From NCBI GenBank assembly GCA_017510525.1, contig JAFWNC010000005.1, positions 1 through 64,000 on the forward strand: a stretch of 64,000 nucleotides of DNA, read 5' to 3'. The position numbers and the translations under genes are program-made. Shown here in pieces: positions 1-7,336 of the stretch. How positions within the stretch are numbered: position 1 is the first letter of the stretch; the number at the start of each line of letters is the position of its first letter. Source of the stretch: Clostridia bacterium (GTDB lineage Bacteria > Bacillota > Clostridia > TANB77 > CAG-508). A model generated the notes under the pieces. It had not been told where the DNA came from and ran no database searches. It saw only the letters and a list, made by a program, of their open reading frames with translations.

Positions 1-165
1 CAGTATGCTAATATATTTATATTACTGTCCTTTAATTTACTAATAATAATTTTTTTATATTCTTGGATATATATATTGTTTTCAAATATATACTCTTTGT
101 TTATACCTTGAACCATAACGTGATAAAAATTACTTCCGTAATTTTTGACGTGCCTTTCTTGGCAT
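1..165 (-). CDS. RAYT (Y1/IS200-like) transposase, 5' part, needs +1 frameshift
   Basis: The first 54 codons of a REP-associated tyrosine transposase are visible; the gene runs off the left edge. The ATG at 163-165 follows AAGGAAGG. Frame 0 reads MPRKARQKL, then CGG, AAG and a stop. Dropping the C of CGG (base 138 on the + strand) continues as GSNFYHVMVQGINKEYIF, which is the conserved N-terminal block of Y1_Tnp/RAYT proteins (YHVMxRGINxxxIF). The catalytic HUH motif and tyrosine lie outside the window. RAYTs are single-strand DNA transposases that act on REP hairpins, and such hairpins are plentiful in this window. Either the gene is broken or it is decoded by +1 frameshifting. Confidence 0.75.
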
Positions 166-243
166 ATACCTTCCTTTCTGCCCCCTAAATATTGTAATAC
201 ATTTTTCAATTTATTTCAACTATTTTGACTCTTATAAAAAAAA

Positions 244-270
244 TGGAAAAGAGAACCGTCCCCTTTTCCA
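244..270. repeat. Hairpin beside the RAYT gene
   Basis: TGGAAAA and TTTTCCA arms enclose a loop containing the motif GGGGACGGTTCT (minus strand). It sits 79 bp upstream of the RAYT start. The same GGGACGGTTCTNTTTTCCA motif forms the core of the long palindromes at 43550-43657 and 48598-48723, so this copy is the likely cognate hairpin of the transposase. That link is inferred from position and motif sharing. Confidence 0.6.
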
Positions 271-366
271 TACTATTTAAATGATTAAAGCCATAATTAA
301 TTAAAACGCTACAAAATAGAAAAGAGCCACATTATGCAGCCCTTATTCACTAGATTCCCCCTTCCG

Positions 367-780
367 TTATGATGCCAATACTTCAGCAATTCCTTCTTCA
401 AAACCTTCCAAACATTCTTTCTGAAACAAATACAACGATTCTGCCTTATTGATTAACTTTCTTCTCAAAAAGCCATCCTTCTTCAGCATACGAGTTGTAT
501 TGATGTCCATCTGGAATTTGCCATTTCCCTTATGGATAAAGAGATACTCTCCATCACGAAATGTAGTCTTATCTGGTGAATAAGTTCCTACACTTCCATC
601 AGGATATGTAATCTCAAAGAAATCAATCTTTCCATATTTTTCTGAAATGGTAAAGTTAGAAGTTGATGTAGAAAATGCTTTCCGTTCTCCTGTTGCTGTT
701 TTCAAATAGGAAATCAACTTGTTATAAGCTTTTTCCATTTCTGCCTCAAGGTTACTGATGTTTGTTAAGATGTATGCCAT
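367..780 (-). CDS. Hypothetical protein, 137 aa
   Basis: I do not recognise a family. The start is placed at the ATG at 780 because a strong GAGGAGG lies just upstream; an in-frame ATG further up would put that site inside the coding sequence. The protein is soluble and mixed alpha/beta: an N-terminal amphipathic helix (LEAEMEKAYNKLISYL), a central beta-rich segment (IDFFEITYPDGSVGTYSPD) and a basic C-terminal helix. It contains one in-frame CGG arginine codon (GERK), a codon I did not find as sense in the core genes here, which supports foreign origin. It stands alone with its own promoter and a palindrome at the start of the transcript. Confidence 0.65.
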   Translation of the reverse strand: MAYILTNISNLEAEMEKAYNKLISYLKTATGERKAFSTSTSNFTISEKYGKIDFFEITYPDGSVGTYSPDKTTFRDGEYLFIHKGNGKFQMDINTTRMLKKDGFLRRKLINKAESLYLFQKECLEGFEEGIAEVLAS

Positions 781-830
781 AGTCTTTTCCTCCTCATTTA
801 TGTGCATTCATAACAAGTTACTCTTACAAT

Positions 831-883
831 GCGTATCTACGCATATCTATTATAATTATACCATATTTTATGTGAATTTGCAA
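831..883 (-). promoter_or_regulatory. Sigma-A promoter with operator-like palindrome
   Basis: On the minus strand TTGCAA (878-883), a 17-bp spacer and TATAAT (855-860) form a near-consensus promoter reading into the 137-aa gene. ATGCGTA-TC-TACGCAT (831-846), a perfect 7-bp inverted repeat, lies about 9 bp past the -10 box, where a repressor would block initiation. The promoter is clear; the operator role is inferred. Confidence 0.6.
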
Positions 884-904
884 ATTTAACAACCCATTAT
901 AAAA

Positions 905-1168
905 TTATTGAATTTTCTTTTCCCAAATTTTTCTTATATATTTTAATGATAATGTTGATAATGTAAAACCTATAACTGGTACTAGTGAGCTTAATAATAT
1001 ATTATCAAAATTTCTAATTATATAAGAATATGTAATAACTACAATATATGTTAAAATTATAATACATATTTTTCTTGTCCAACTTGTTTCCCAAGCTTTA
1101 TCTAATTCTACTCTTTTGTTTCTTTTTTCTATCTTATTTATTTTTTCTTCTAATTCTTTTAATTCCAT
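905..1168 (-). CDS. Small membrane protein with N-terminal coiled coil
   Basis: 87 aa starting at MELKELEEKINKIEKRNKR. The ATG at 1168 follows AGGGGG; an upstream in-frame ATG has no such site. Residues 1-20 are a charged coiled-coil-like helix. Two hydrophobic segments follow (IIILTYIVVITYSYII and LLSSLVPVIGFTLSTLSL), then a basic tail. No family recognised. Membrane insertion as a hairpin with a cytoplasmic coiled coil is the simplest reading. Confidence 0.5.
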   Translation of the reverse strand: MELKELEEKINKIEKRNKRVELDKAWETSWTRKICIIILTYIVVITYSYIIRNFDNILLSSLVPVIGFTLSTLSLKYIRKIWEKKIQ

Positions 1169-1222
1169 AATTAACCCCCTAACCATTAGTATAGCATAAT
1201 TCTGGCTATTTTTCAATCTTTT

Positions 1223-1251
1223 TTGCATTTTATGTAAATTCGTGGTATAAT
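1223..1251 (+). promoter_or_regulatory. Sigma-A promoter for the transglutaminase-like gene
   Basis: TTGCAT (1223-1228), a 17-bp spacer and TATAAT (1246-1251). It lies 112 bp upstream of the next plus-strand start and points at it. Confidence 0.6.
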
Positions 1252-1362
1252 AATGATATATGTACTTTGAAAATAGAATAAAAATTCATACACTCCATTA
1301 GGTGTATTTTATATACAAAAACCAAATACAAGAATTAAACACAGAAAAGGAGAAATTGCATT

Positions 1363-1842
1363 ATGAAAACAATGTATAAAACTGTAGTAACTGGTAATCG
1401 TTATGACTATGAAAGAGCAAATCAACATCACGGAGAATTGATTTCGCAGAAAGTAAAAGCAAAAGATATGCCAAGTATTGAATCTGCTTTCATTGATACA
1501 AATCATTGTGGATGTTGCTTGCACTATGGTATGGCTCTTTTTAAGCTTCTTAGAGAAGCTGGAATTGATGCTTATATCTCTATCACTATGGAAGAAAATC
1601 CAATTACACATAAAATGACAGACAATCATGTTAGTGTGTATTACGTCAAAGACGGAAAAGGGTATATCGCAGATCCTGTTGAAACTGTAAAATCTGGTAA
1701 AGGAGAGAACTTTGATATTCCCGTTCAGGAATACTATGATAATAACGGTACAATTTGGATTTATGACCCCTATGGAGAGTATGGAGAAGAATTATTCTAT
1801 CAGGGCTTTTTAAATCATCCTTTAAAGACTTTTAATGGATAA
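1363..1842 (+). CDS. Transglutaminase-like cysteine protein, 159 aa
   Basis: The order of motifs fits a small transglutaminase/protease-like fold: a cysteine at the start of a helix (CGCCLHYGMALFKLLREAG), then histidine in NHVSVYY, then aspartate in YIADPVE, in the Cys-His-Asp order of that superfamily. The Cys segment resembles the helix in which small-molecule or peptide-cleaving transglutaminases carry their nucleophile. AAGGAG precedes the ATG. There is no signal peptide, so the protein is probably cytoplasmic. It is a single-gene unit with its own promoter and terminator in accessory DNA left of the integrated element. The catalytic assignment is inferred from motif order only. Confidence 0.5.
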   Translation: MKTMYKTVVTGNRYDYERANQHHGELISQKVKAKDMPSIESAFIDTNHCGCCLHYGMALFKLLREAGIDAYISITMEENPITHKMTDNHVSVYYVKDGKGYIADPVETVKSGKGENFDIPVQEYYDNNGTIWIYDPYGEYGEELFYQGFLNHPLKTFNG

Positions 1843-1877
1843 AAGTCCAATCAATTTTAAGGTTTCATTTGCCTAAA

Positions 1878-1923
1878 AAAGAAGCACTCTGGCTCATTCG
1901 CTAAAGTGTTTCTTTAATTTTAT
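1878..1923 (+). terminator. Intrinsic terminator
   Basis: An 11-bp stem (AAAGAAGCACT with AGTGTTTCTTT, one G-U) is followed by TTTAATTTTATTT. It ends the transglutaminase-like transcript. Confidence 0.7.
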
Positions 1924-2147
1924 TTACTTTTAAAAATATTTTTTATTTTATTTATTATTTTTTGTATAAAACTTTCTTTATAATAAACAATTATATCTGA
2001 TTTTATATTTGTATTCTCCTTATTCTGTTTATTTGAAAAAATATCAGTTGAATACTGTTCACGTTTTAATTGTTCGCTTTTTTGAATATCATTTTGAAAT
2101 TTATTATTGATTACTATCTTCTCTTTTTCTGTACCAAGATAATTCAT
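1920..2147 (-). CDS. Hypothetical protein, 75 aa
   Basis: Asn/Lys/Ile-rich reading frame with a basic hydrophobic C-terminus (KIINKIKNIFKSK). There is no convincing ribosome-binding site and its start lies in the debris just beyond the integrase remnant, so it may be a chance frame in decayed DNA. No family recognised. Confidence 0.25.
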   Translation of the reverse strand: MNYLGTEKEKIVINNKFQNDIQKSEQLKREQYSTDIFSNKQNKENTNIKSDIIVYYKESFIQKIINKIKNIFKSK

Positions 2148-2160
2148 AAAAATATATGCT

Positions 2161-2335
2161 AATATTGCTATATGCTTCTATTATTCAAATATTCATTATA
2201 AGCTATCGTTCCTTGTTTTAATGCTTCAGCTTTTGTTTTAAAACCAGATTTACTAATTCTTTTTCTTTTACCTTCAATTTTAGCAACATCAAAGCTGTAC
2301 TCATAAGCCTTTCCTCTTTTCCTTACATTTACCAT
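2161..2335 (-). pseudogene. Tyrosine integrase remnant (arm domain only)
   Basis: From the ATG at 2335 (GGAGG upstream) the frame encodes an integrase arm-binding domain (RGKAYEYSFDVAKIEGKRKR, then SKSGFKTKAEA) closely matching the starts of the two full integrases at 2864 and 10185. After EYLN the DNA jumps, out of frame, to a stretch encoding IEAYSNI, equivalent to residue 86 onward of the integrase at 10185; 21 of 22 bp match there (2161-2182 versus 11181-11202). About 35 codons are deleted, the frame is lost and the catalytic domain is gone. Its 5' end faces the secA-tail copy at 2561, the same geometry as the integrase at 10185 relative to intact secA. Confidence 0.75.
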
Positions 2336-2428
2336 TTTATTTTTCCTCCAATCTGCAAATAACGATTGAATGAAAAAGACTGGCATCTTTTACAATGTCA
2401 GTCAATATAAATTATTTATATTTTATTT

Positions 2429-2505
2429 TGTCGCCAATTCTATATCTATTGATAAATAAGTACTTCTGAACATTTTTGGCGACAGATTTTATTGATTTGG
2501 CGACA
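2429..2505. repeat. Three TTGGCGACA repeats
   Basis: TTGGCGACA occurs at 2476-2484 and 2497-2505, and inverted at 2429-2437, between the integrase remnant and the attachment site. Short, GC-richer repeats here are what integrase arm-type or excisionase sites look like. They may be those of the decayed left-hand element. Confidence 0.45.
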
Positions 2506-2560
2506 AACGCTTGAATTTAGCATTTATGTCAATTTTTTAAATCCTCTATAACCATTGCTA

Positions 2561-2611
2561 TTATGCATTCTTTCCATGACAATTTTTGTATTTTTTACCA
2601 CTTCCACATGG
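2561..2611 (-). other. Attachment site attL: displaced secA 3' end
   Basis: Read on the minus strand this encodes a second SecA tail, [17 protein letters not shown]-stop. It matches the end of the real secA at 11682-11732 at 45 of 51 positions; 2580-2611 against 11701-11732 match at 31 of 32. The 3' end of the target gene has been duplicated by site-specific integration, so the DNA between the copies is the inserted element and secA keeps an intact tail supplied by it. The 31/32 segment is the best candidate for the crossover core. Confidence 0.8.
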
Positions 2612-2730
2612 CGATTTAATAAGCATATTATCAATACTATTCATATCTATTTATACTAATAATATCAAGTATTTTTGCCATTTATATTTATTGTACTATT
2701 AGTATTATTTATATTATGCCTTCTAGTTTT

Positions 2731-2752
2731 TTGCAAACAAAATGCAAACAAT
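2731..2752. repeat. 22-bp direct repeat, left copy (arm-type site)
   Basis: Identical to 11607-11628. It consists of two TGCAAACAA units 10 bp apart. It lies just inside the left end of the element, as its twin does inside the right end, which fits paired integrase arm-binding sites. Confidence 0.6.
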
Positions 2753-2863
2753 GTTTACATTCGTTATTATGTTTTTAGTATATACTAACTAAAAAGAATA
2801 TGCAAGTATTATGAAAAAATTTACAAATATAAAGAGCTAGTAAATATACTAGCCCTCTATATT

Positions 2864-4141
2864 TTAGTATGCAATTTCATATTTTATAATATCATTTATT
2901 AAGTCTGAAGTCATAACTTTGTCAAAAGCAGTTGTAACATCTTTCTTATCTTCTTCTGTACTTGATATATAAAAGTTTTCAGTAGTTTCAACATACTTGT
3001 GTCCTAATATATCTGCAACATCTCTAATTTCAACTCCATTCCTTAAATTAGTTGTTGCATAACTTCCTCTTAAATCATAAAACCTGCAATCCTCAATACC
3101 TAACTCTTTATGAATTATCTTAAATGGATAGTTTAATATATTTCTTCCCACATATTTTCCATTAGGTCTTGTAAATACTAAATTTGCAGTATTCATATGA
3201 AGAATATTTCCTGTATTCTCAATAATTCTTTTTTCAATTAACTTTCCATTTTTTCCAATTATATCTTCAAAATAATAAGTTATATAATCAGATCCATATA
3301 GTTTCTTTAAATATTGTTGTTTCTTCTTAAAATTCATTAAGGCTTGATATAAAGTTGGACTCATATATATTTGTCTTGTTCCATTTTTAGTTTTAGTTGT
3401 TCCCATATACCATCTACCTTTTCCATCATCAGGTTTATCATATACAGTATGCTTAACATTTATAATTCTGTTTTCAAAATCGATGTCATCCCAAGTTAAG
3501 CTACAAACTTCTCCTGTTCTCATTCCTGTATAACAAGCTGTAATAAAAGCACAAGTAAATACATCATCATCTTTAAATCGTTCTAAAATTGTGTTTATTT
3601 CATCTTGATTATAAAGATGTTTTTCAAACTCTACTTCATCCTCTATTTTAGGCAGTCTTAATGTTACTGCTGGATTATATCTTATAAATCCAAATACATC
3701 TGTTGCTAACCTAAAACTTGTTTTTAATACCTTCAAAATATTATTAAAATATGATTTCTTATAATTGTATTTATTGCAAAGCTCTACTATAAAAGAATTT
3801 AACTTAACACTTGATAAAGCACTTAATCTATACTTTCCAAGTTCTGTTTTCAAATATTTATCCATTATAGTTTTATAAGTTCGTCTTGTATTGTATTTTA
3901 GAGTGGTTTCACAATAATTTTCATACCAATAATCTAGATAATCACTAAAAGAAATTGTCGATTCCTTAAAGTTTAATCCTGTATTTAAATATTCTGCATA
4001 AGCTAGATTTCCAGCTTTTATTGCTTCTTCTTTTGTTTCAAACCCAGATTTATTTACAAATTTTCTTTTTCCATCTACTTTAGCCACTTCAAATTTATAT
4101 TGATAATATTTACCTCGTCTTTGAATAGTGACATTTCCCAT
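2864..4141 (-). CDS. int: Tyrosine recombinase/integrase 1
   Basis: 425 aa, full length for a phage/ICE-type integrase. Residues 1-55 are the arm-binding domain (RGKYYQYKFEVAKVDGKRKF); a SAM-like core-binding domain follows to about 165, then the catalytic domain. Visible catalytic residues are Arg in TGMRTGEVCSL, Lys in TTKTKNGTRQ, Arg in YDLRGSYAT, His in LGHKYVETT and the nucleophile Tyr in ENFYIS. The usual HxxR histidine is replaced by Tyr (YDLR). The gene follows the xis-like gene by 5 bp, and its 3' end faces attL. It is one of two complete integrases in the element, and I cannot tell which one uses the secA site. Confidence 0.9.
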   Translation of the reverse strand: MGNVTIQRRGKYYQYKFEVAKVDGKRKFVNKSGFETKEEAIKAGNLAYAEYLNTGLNFKESTISFSDYLDYWYENYCETTLKYNTRRTYKTIMDKYLKTELGKYRLSALSSVKLNSFIVELCNKYNYKKSYFNNILKVLKTSFRLATDVFGFIRYNPAVTLRLPKIEDEVEFEKHLYNQDEINTILERFKDDDVFTCAFITACYTGMRTGEVCSLTWDDIDFENRIINVKHTVYDKPDDGKGRWYMGTTKTKNGTRQIYMSPTLYQALMNFKKKQQYLKKLYGSDYITYYFEDIIGKNGKLIEKRIIENTGNILHMNTANLVFTRPNGKYVGRNILNYPFKIIHKELGIEDCRFYDLRGSYATTNLRNGVEIRDVADILGHKYVETTENFYISSTEEDKKDVTTAFDKVMTSDLINDIIKYEIAY

Positions 4142-4146
4142 AGACT

Positions 4147-4392
4147 TTATCTTTCTCCATCTTCATATTCAGATAATCTTTTAACATTATCTATATCAGA
4201 TAGATCGTTCCCCTCATTTTGTTTTAGGAAGTCTTCTAAAGCAGATTTTGGCACTCGTATGCTTTTTAACTTAAAAGCCTTTAATTTTCCTTTTCGTATT
4301 AATTCATAAACATAATTTGGGCTTGAGTGTAATATTTTAGCTATTTCTTGAGCTGTATATACTAATTTTTCTTCTTTTACTATTTGTGTCAT
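4147..4392 (-). CDS. xis: Excisionase-like HTH protein
   Basis: 81 aa with a MerR/excisionase-type helix-turn-helix (HTH_17): VYTAQEIAKILHSSPNYVYE followed by LIRKGKLKAFKLKSIRVP, the recognition helix and wing. This size and position directly upstream of an integrase is typical of the directionality factor that pushes recombination toward excision. It sits between the relaxase (12-bp gap) and integrase 1 (5-bp gap), so the three genes are very probably one operon. The acidic C-terminal tail (EGNDLSDIDNVKRLSEYED) is not part of the fold. Confidence 0.8.
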   Translation of the reverse strand: MTQIVKEEKLVYTAQEIAKILHSSPNYVYELIRKGKLKAFKLKSIRVPKSALEDFLKQNEGNDLSDIDNVKRLSEYEDGER

Positions 4393-4404
4393 ATAATTAA
4401 CCTC

Positions 4405-5385
4405 CTATCTTTCTCTATTTTTTCTATTTCGTTCATCCTTTTGGATTTTCTCAATAATATCCTCTGGAACTTTCTTTATAAGTTTTTCATATTTTTGAAC
4501 TTGATTTTGCATTAGTCTAATTCTTTCATTTACTTCTATATCTTTGTTTTGAATTTTCTCTTTTAAATCAGAATTTTCTTCAGCAAGTTCTTTATTGTCC
4601 TCTTTTTGAATATAAACTCTTTCTTCAAGTTCATTTATATAATCGTTATATGAATTTACTTTTGCTGAAAATTTTTCTGATTTTGGAACAAATTCTGAAA
4701 GTAAAGTTATAGCTTCTTCCTTATTCTTTTTCATTCCTATCATGTTGATATTATTAATTGTTTTTAATAACTGATTATATAAGTTATCTAAATTATCAGC
4801 TAACTTAAACAACCAAGTTGGAATATGCTTTCTTTTTGTTTCTTGAGCTGATTTTCCTCTTTCAAGTTCATTCCATCTTTCGTGCATATAATTATAGTAT
4901 CTTGTTTGCCATTCTGAAAGGCTTTTTTGATTACCAAGAATACTTTTAGCTGATAGCTTTCCATCTTTATTTATAGGGCAAAATACTAAATGCATATGAG
5001 GTGTTGCCTCATCCATGTGTACTACAGCTGATATTATTCTATCTTCGCCAATTTCTTCTTTCATAAATTTAACTGCCCTTTCAAAATATTCTCTTTGTTC
5101 TCCTTTGCTTAATTTATTCATAAATTCAGGAGAAGCTGTTATAAGTGTTTCTACTAACTTGACACTATCTTTTCTTGTTTTACAACCATATTCTTTTATT
5201 AAATCTTTTATTTTTCTTGAATATGTGTATTGTGGTGCCTGTATGATATGATAATTCTCTTTGGATCTATTCATATCTATATCTGGATTACTTTTATATG
5301 CCTCTTTTTTTCTTTCATTGTGTCTTTCACATCCAGCAATGGCACCACCTTTGTCTTTTTTAAATCGCAATATTGTGTATGCCAT
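4405..5385 (-). CDS. mobV: MobV-family relaxase
   Basis: 326 aa of the Pre/Mob (MobV) relaxase family, which nicks oriT and pilots the strand during mobilization by a conjugative helper. Motif I is seen as CERHNERKKEAY with the downstream NPDIDMNRSKENY; the metal-binding motif III is VVHMDEATPHMHLVF (HxDExTPHxH). Residues 100-200 complete the catalytic domain, and a coiled-coil C-terminus (ELEERVYIQKEDNKELAEEN) replaces the longer tail of plasmid Mob proteins. A matching oriT lies 227 bp upstream. There are no conjugation channel genes, so the element is mobilizable rather than self-transmissible. Confidence 0.9.
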   Translation of the reverse strand: MAYTILRFKKDKGGAIAGCERHNERKKEAYKSNPDIDMNRSKENYHIIQAPQYTYSRKIKDLIKEYGCKTRKDSVKLVETLITASPEFMNKLSKGEQREYFERAVKFMKEEIGEDRIISAVVHMDEATPHMHLVFCPINKDGKLSAKSILGNQKSLSEWQTRYYNYMHERWNELERGKSAQETKRKHIPTWLFKLADNLDNLYNQLLKTINNINMIGMKKNKEEAITLLSEFVPKSEKFSAKVNSYNDYINELEERVYIQKEDNKELAEENSDLKEKIQNKDIEVNERIRLMQNQVQKYEKLIKKVPEDIIEKIQKDERNRKNRER

Positions 5386-5421
5386 TCTATTTTCTCCTTC
5401 CTTAGCTTATTCTTCGTAGCC

Positions 5422-5541
5422 CACATTTTGATGACGATAGTGACGCTAATTTTATATAGGACTGCTCCATCAAAATGTGAGAACACTCATATGCTTTCTC
5501 GCCTGTTAAATATTATCTTGCCAAAGGCAAATAATATTTAA
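5422..5541. repeat. Two inverted repeats between oriT and mobV
   Basis: CACATTTTGATG (5422-5433) is repeated inverted at 5468-5479 with a 34-bp loop. A second hairpin at 5506-5541 has TTAAATATTAT arms with GCC/GGC at its tip, 16 paired bases and one bulge. Both lie in the mobV leader. They may serve mobV regulation or be part of the transfer origin. Confidence 0.55.
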
Positions 5542-5611
5542 CATTCTCCTTTTGAAAAATTTGAAGTATCGTCATAAGAAAGAGCTTCCATTTTTTCAAA
5601 ATCGCATTTAT

Positions 5612-5634
5612 GAGTGTAACACACTACACTTTTT
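5612..5634 (-). other. oriT: MobV-type origin of transfer (oriT)
   Basis: The minus strand reads AAAGTGTAGTGTGTTACACT, which follows the pMV158-type oriT (AAAGTATAGTGTGTTATACT) with compensating changes in both arms of the inverted repeat. In that family the nick falls after TAGTGTG, here between 5622 and 5621. It lies between the RepA-like gene, whose stop codon it touches, and the relaxase gene, the usual place for a MobV oriT. The nick position is transferred from the family. Confidence 0.8.
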
Positions 5635-6691
5635 ACAAAAGTTGTGTGCCAGATGTTCCCTCTGGATTTCCTTTCAATGACGATTCATGTGGTATAGTTT
5701 TACCGTCATCATCGTCATTGCCGTCAATATCTTTTTTCAAATTTACTAAACGAGATGTGCTTGTCCTTGATGTCTTAAAACAAATTTTATTATCAAATAA
5801 AATTGTTTTACTATACTCGTTTAATAACTTTGTAAGATATTGCGGTGTTATATCTTTTTCATCTAAAGAAGTAAGAAGTTCTGTTGCTGTGCCTTGCCAC
5901 TCCCCTTTTTCGTTAACAAAAGATATAACATTATAGATAATCTCTGGAGCATTTTTCATTTCAATATCCTTTTGAAATGATCTTTCTAGTAAGTTCCATC
6001 TGCATTCTTCAAATCTCAATGTGAAAGTTTGATATTCAACATCTCTACCTGTAACAAATAATGTTGCTACTGAATCATCTCTAGATTTCTTTTCTAGTAT
6101 AAATGTTGTATCGCTACTTCCCATTATTCCTGTTGTTCCAGAAATTCTATTAAATACATCACTATCATCTTGTTTCCTTAGATGGTGTACTAATATTACA
6201 GCTATCTTATTTTTGTCTGCGAATTGTTTTAATAAAGATATATCTGTATAATCATTAGAATAATTTATATCGTTATTTTGCTTTCTTACTTTCTGAAGAG
6301 TATCAATAACTATTAATTTTGTATTAGGATATTTTTGTAATGTCTGTTCCAATTGAGATATTAGACCATTAGCAATTTTGTTTGACTCTATTGATATATG
6401 AAAATTAGAGTCTATATCATCAGTTAGCTTAAACAATCTCTTTTGAAGTCTTTGATAAGTGTCTTCTAAAGCAAGATATAAAACATCACATTTATTTGTT
6501 TTTAAGTTCCATATTTCTTCGCCCTTTGAAACTTTTATACAAATATCTAACATTAACCAGCTTTTTCCTACTTTAGGAGCTCCACAAAATATATGAAGTC
6601 CTATTGGTAAAATATCTTCTATTATAAATTCTACTTCATCTAAAGATGTATATAATAGATTATCTGCATTTACTATTTTTAAGTCTTCCAA
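5633..6691 (-). CDS. RepA-like AAA ATPase/helicase
   Basis: 352 aa. Residues 25-230 form a RecA-like ATPase (AAA_25/RepA type): Walker A GAPKVGKS, Walker B KLIVIDTLQ, then a sensor strand VILVHHLRK and a serine-rich GTTGIMGSSDT motif. The C-terminal 100 residues look like a small winged-helix segment (ATELLTSLDEKDITPQYLTK). Such proteins are replicative helicases of small plasmids and are common in mobilizable islands, where they may support replication of the excised circle. The start is TTG at 6691, 5 bp after AGGAGG. The terminator of the non-coding unit lies just upstream, so the gene may depend on read-through or a promoter in that terminator region. Confidence 0.8.
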   Translation of the reverse strand: MEDLKIVNADNLLYTSLDEVEFIIEDILPIGLHIFCGAPKVGKSWLMLDICIKVSKGEEIWNLKTNKCDVLYLALEDTYQRLQKRLFKLTDDIDSNFHISIESNKIANGLISQLEQTLQKYPNTKLIVIDTLQKVRKQNNDINYSNDYTDISLLKQFADKNKIAVILVHHLRKQDDSDVFNRISGTTGIMGSSDTTFILEKKSRDDSVATLFVTGRDVEYQTFTLRFEECRWNLLERSFQKDIEMKNAPEIIYNVISFVNEKGEWQGTATELLTSLDEKDITPQYLTKLLNEYSKTILFDNKICFKTSRTSTSRLVNLKKDIDGNDDDDGKTIPHESSLKGNPEGTSGTQLL

Positions 6692-6729
6692 GTGTTCCTC
6701 CTTTCTAGCAAGTATGCATTTGTAAGCAC

Positions 6730-6764
6730 AAAAAAGGCTTCGTTATCATAAACGAAACCTTTTA
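6730..6764 (-). terminator. Intrinsic terminator of the non-coding unit
   Basis: Minus strand: AGGTTTCGTT pairs with AACGAAGCCT (10 bp, one G-U; 6735-6760) and is followed by TTTTTT. It ends the untranslated unit that begins at about 7274 and lies 39 bp upstream of the RepA-like start. Confidence 0.75.
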
Positions 6765-7274
6765 TTTATATCACTATTATTTGGCTATATTTATTATTTT
6801 CCCTTTTAGAGCCATAATTGATATGATGTTTCGCTTACTCTTACTGAAAAACTTCTTTGCTAACTTGCATTAAAATTTTTCTAAAAGAGATATCAGATTT
6901 TCTTACTTATCCACAGGGTACAATTTACTTGCAAAAAGCAAATCTTTAATAAGCCTAATAGTTTTTACACTTTTAGACATATAAAATATTGTACCTGTAA
7001 ATTAAATAAGATATCTGTTAGCGCTTACGACATCAATATTACTTCTTTACATTGGTTGGAGATAAATTACATATCCTATGATAAAACCAACACTGAGCCT
7101 GTGAGACTATGGGCTCCTTGAAACGAACTGGCTTCCGATCAGTAGGGAAAGTATTATCTTGCGATGTACTTTTTTTGCGTTCAACCACCTCAAATATAAT
7201 GTAATTCTGCGGCTCAACCTACAACAGGGAAATATCTACTATTTAATTTTTCAGTTGTATCCTTTATCGAATAC
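6730..7274 (-). ncRNA. Candidate large structured RNA, about 550 nt
   Basis: A consensus promoter on one side and an intrinsic terminator on the other bound about 550 nt without a credible coding frame. The minus-strand RNA can form many stems: a 10-bp hairpin at its 5' end (7253-7278); GAGCC/GGCTC (7095-7099, 7112-7116); GTTGG/CCAAC (7055-7059, 7087-7091); ACAGGTACAAT with ATTGTACCCTGT, one bulge (6988-6998, 6913-6924), enclosing a TTGC/GCAA hairpin (6929-6941); and CTCTTTTAG with CTAAAAGGG (6881-6889, 6801-6809) enclosing a 9-10 bp stem (6872-6881, 6846-6855). Parts of 7080-7240 are clearly GC-richer than their surroundings. Large ornate RNAs such as ROOL and GOLLD occur on mobile elements, but I cannot match this one to a known class. 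Confidence 0.6.
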
Positions 7275-7280
7275 AACTAT

Positions 7281-7309
7281 TTTATATCATCATTTTTTTA
7301 TTCTGTCAA
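7281..7309 (-). promoter_or_regulatory. Strong sigma-A promoter of the non-coding unit
   Basis: TTGACA (7304-7309), a 17-bp spacer and TATAAA (7281-7286) on the minus strand: the best promoter in the mobile element. The start point would be near 7274, inside or just before a 10-bp hairpin at 7253-7278. Confidence 0.75.
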
Positions 7310-7336
7310 CTAATTATGATGATTTTGTCAAAAATT

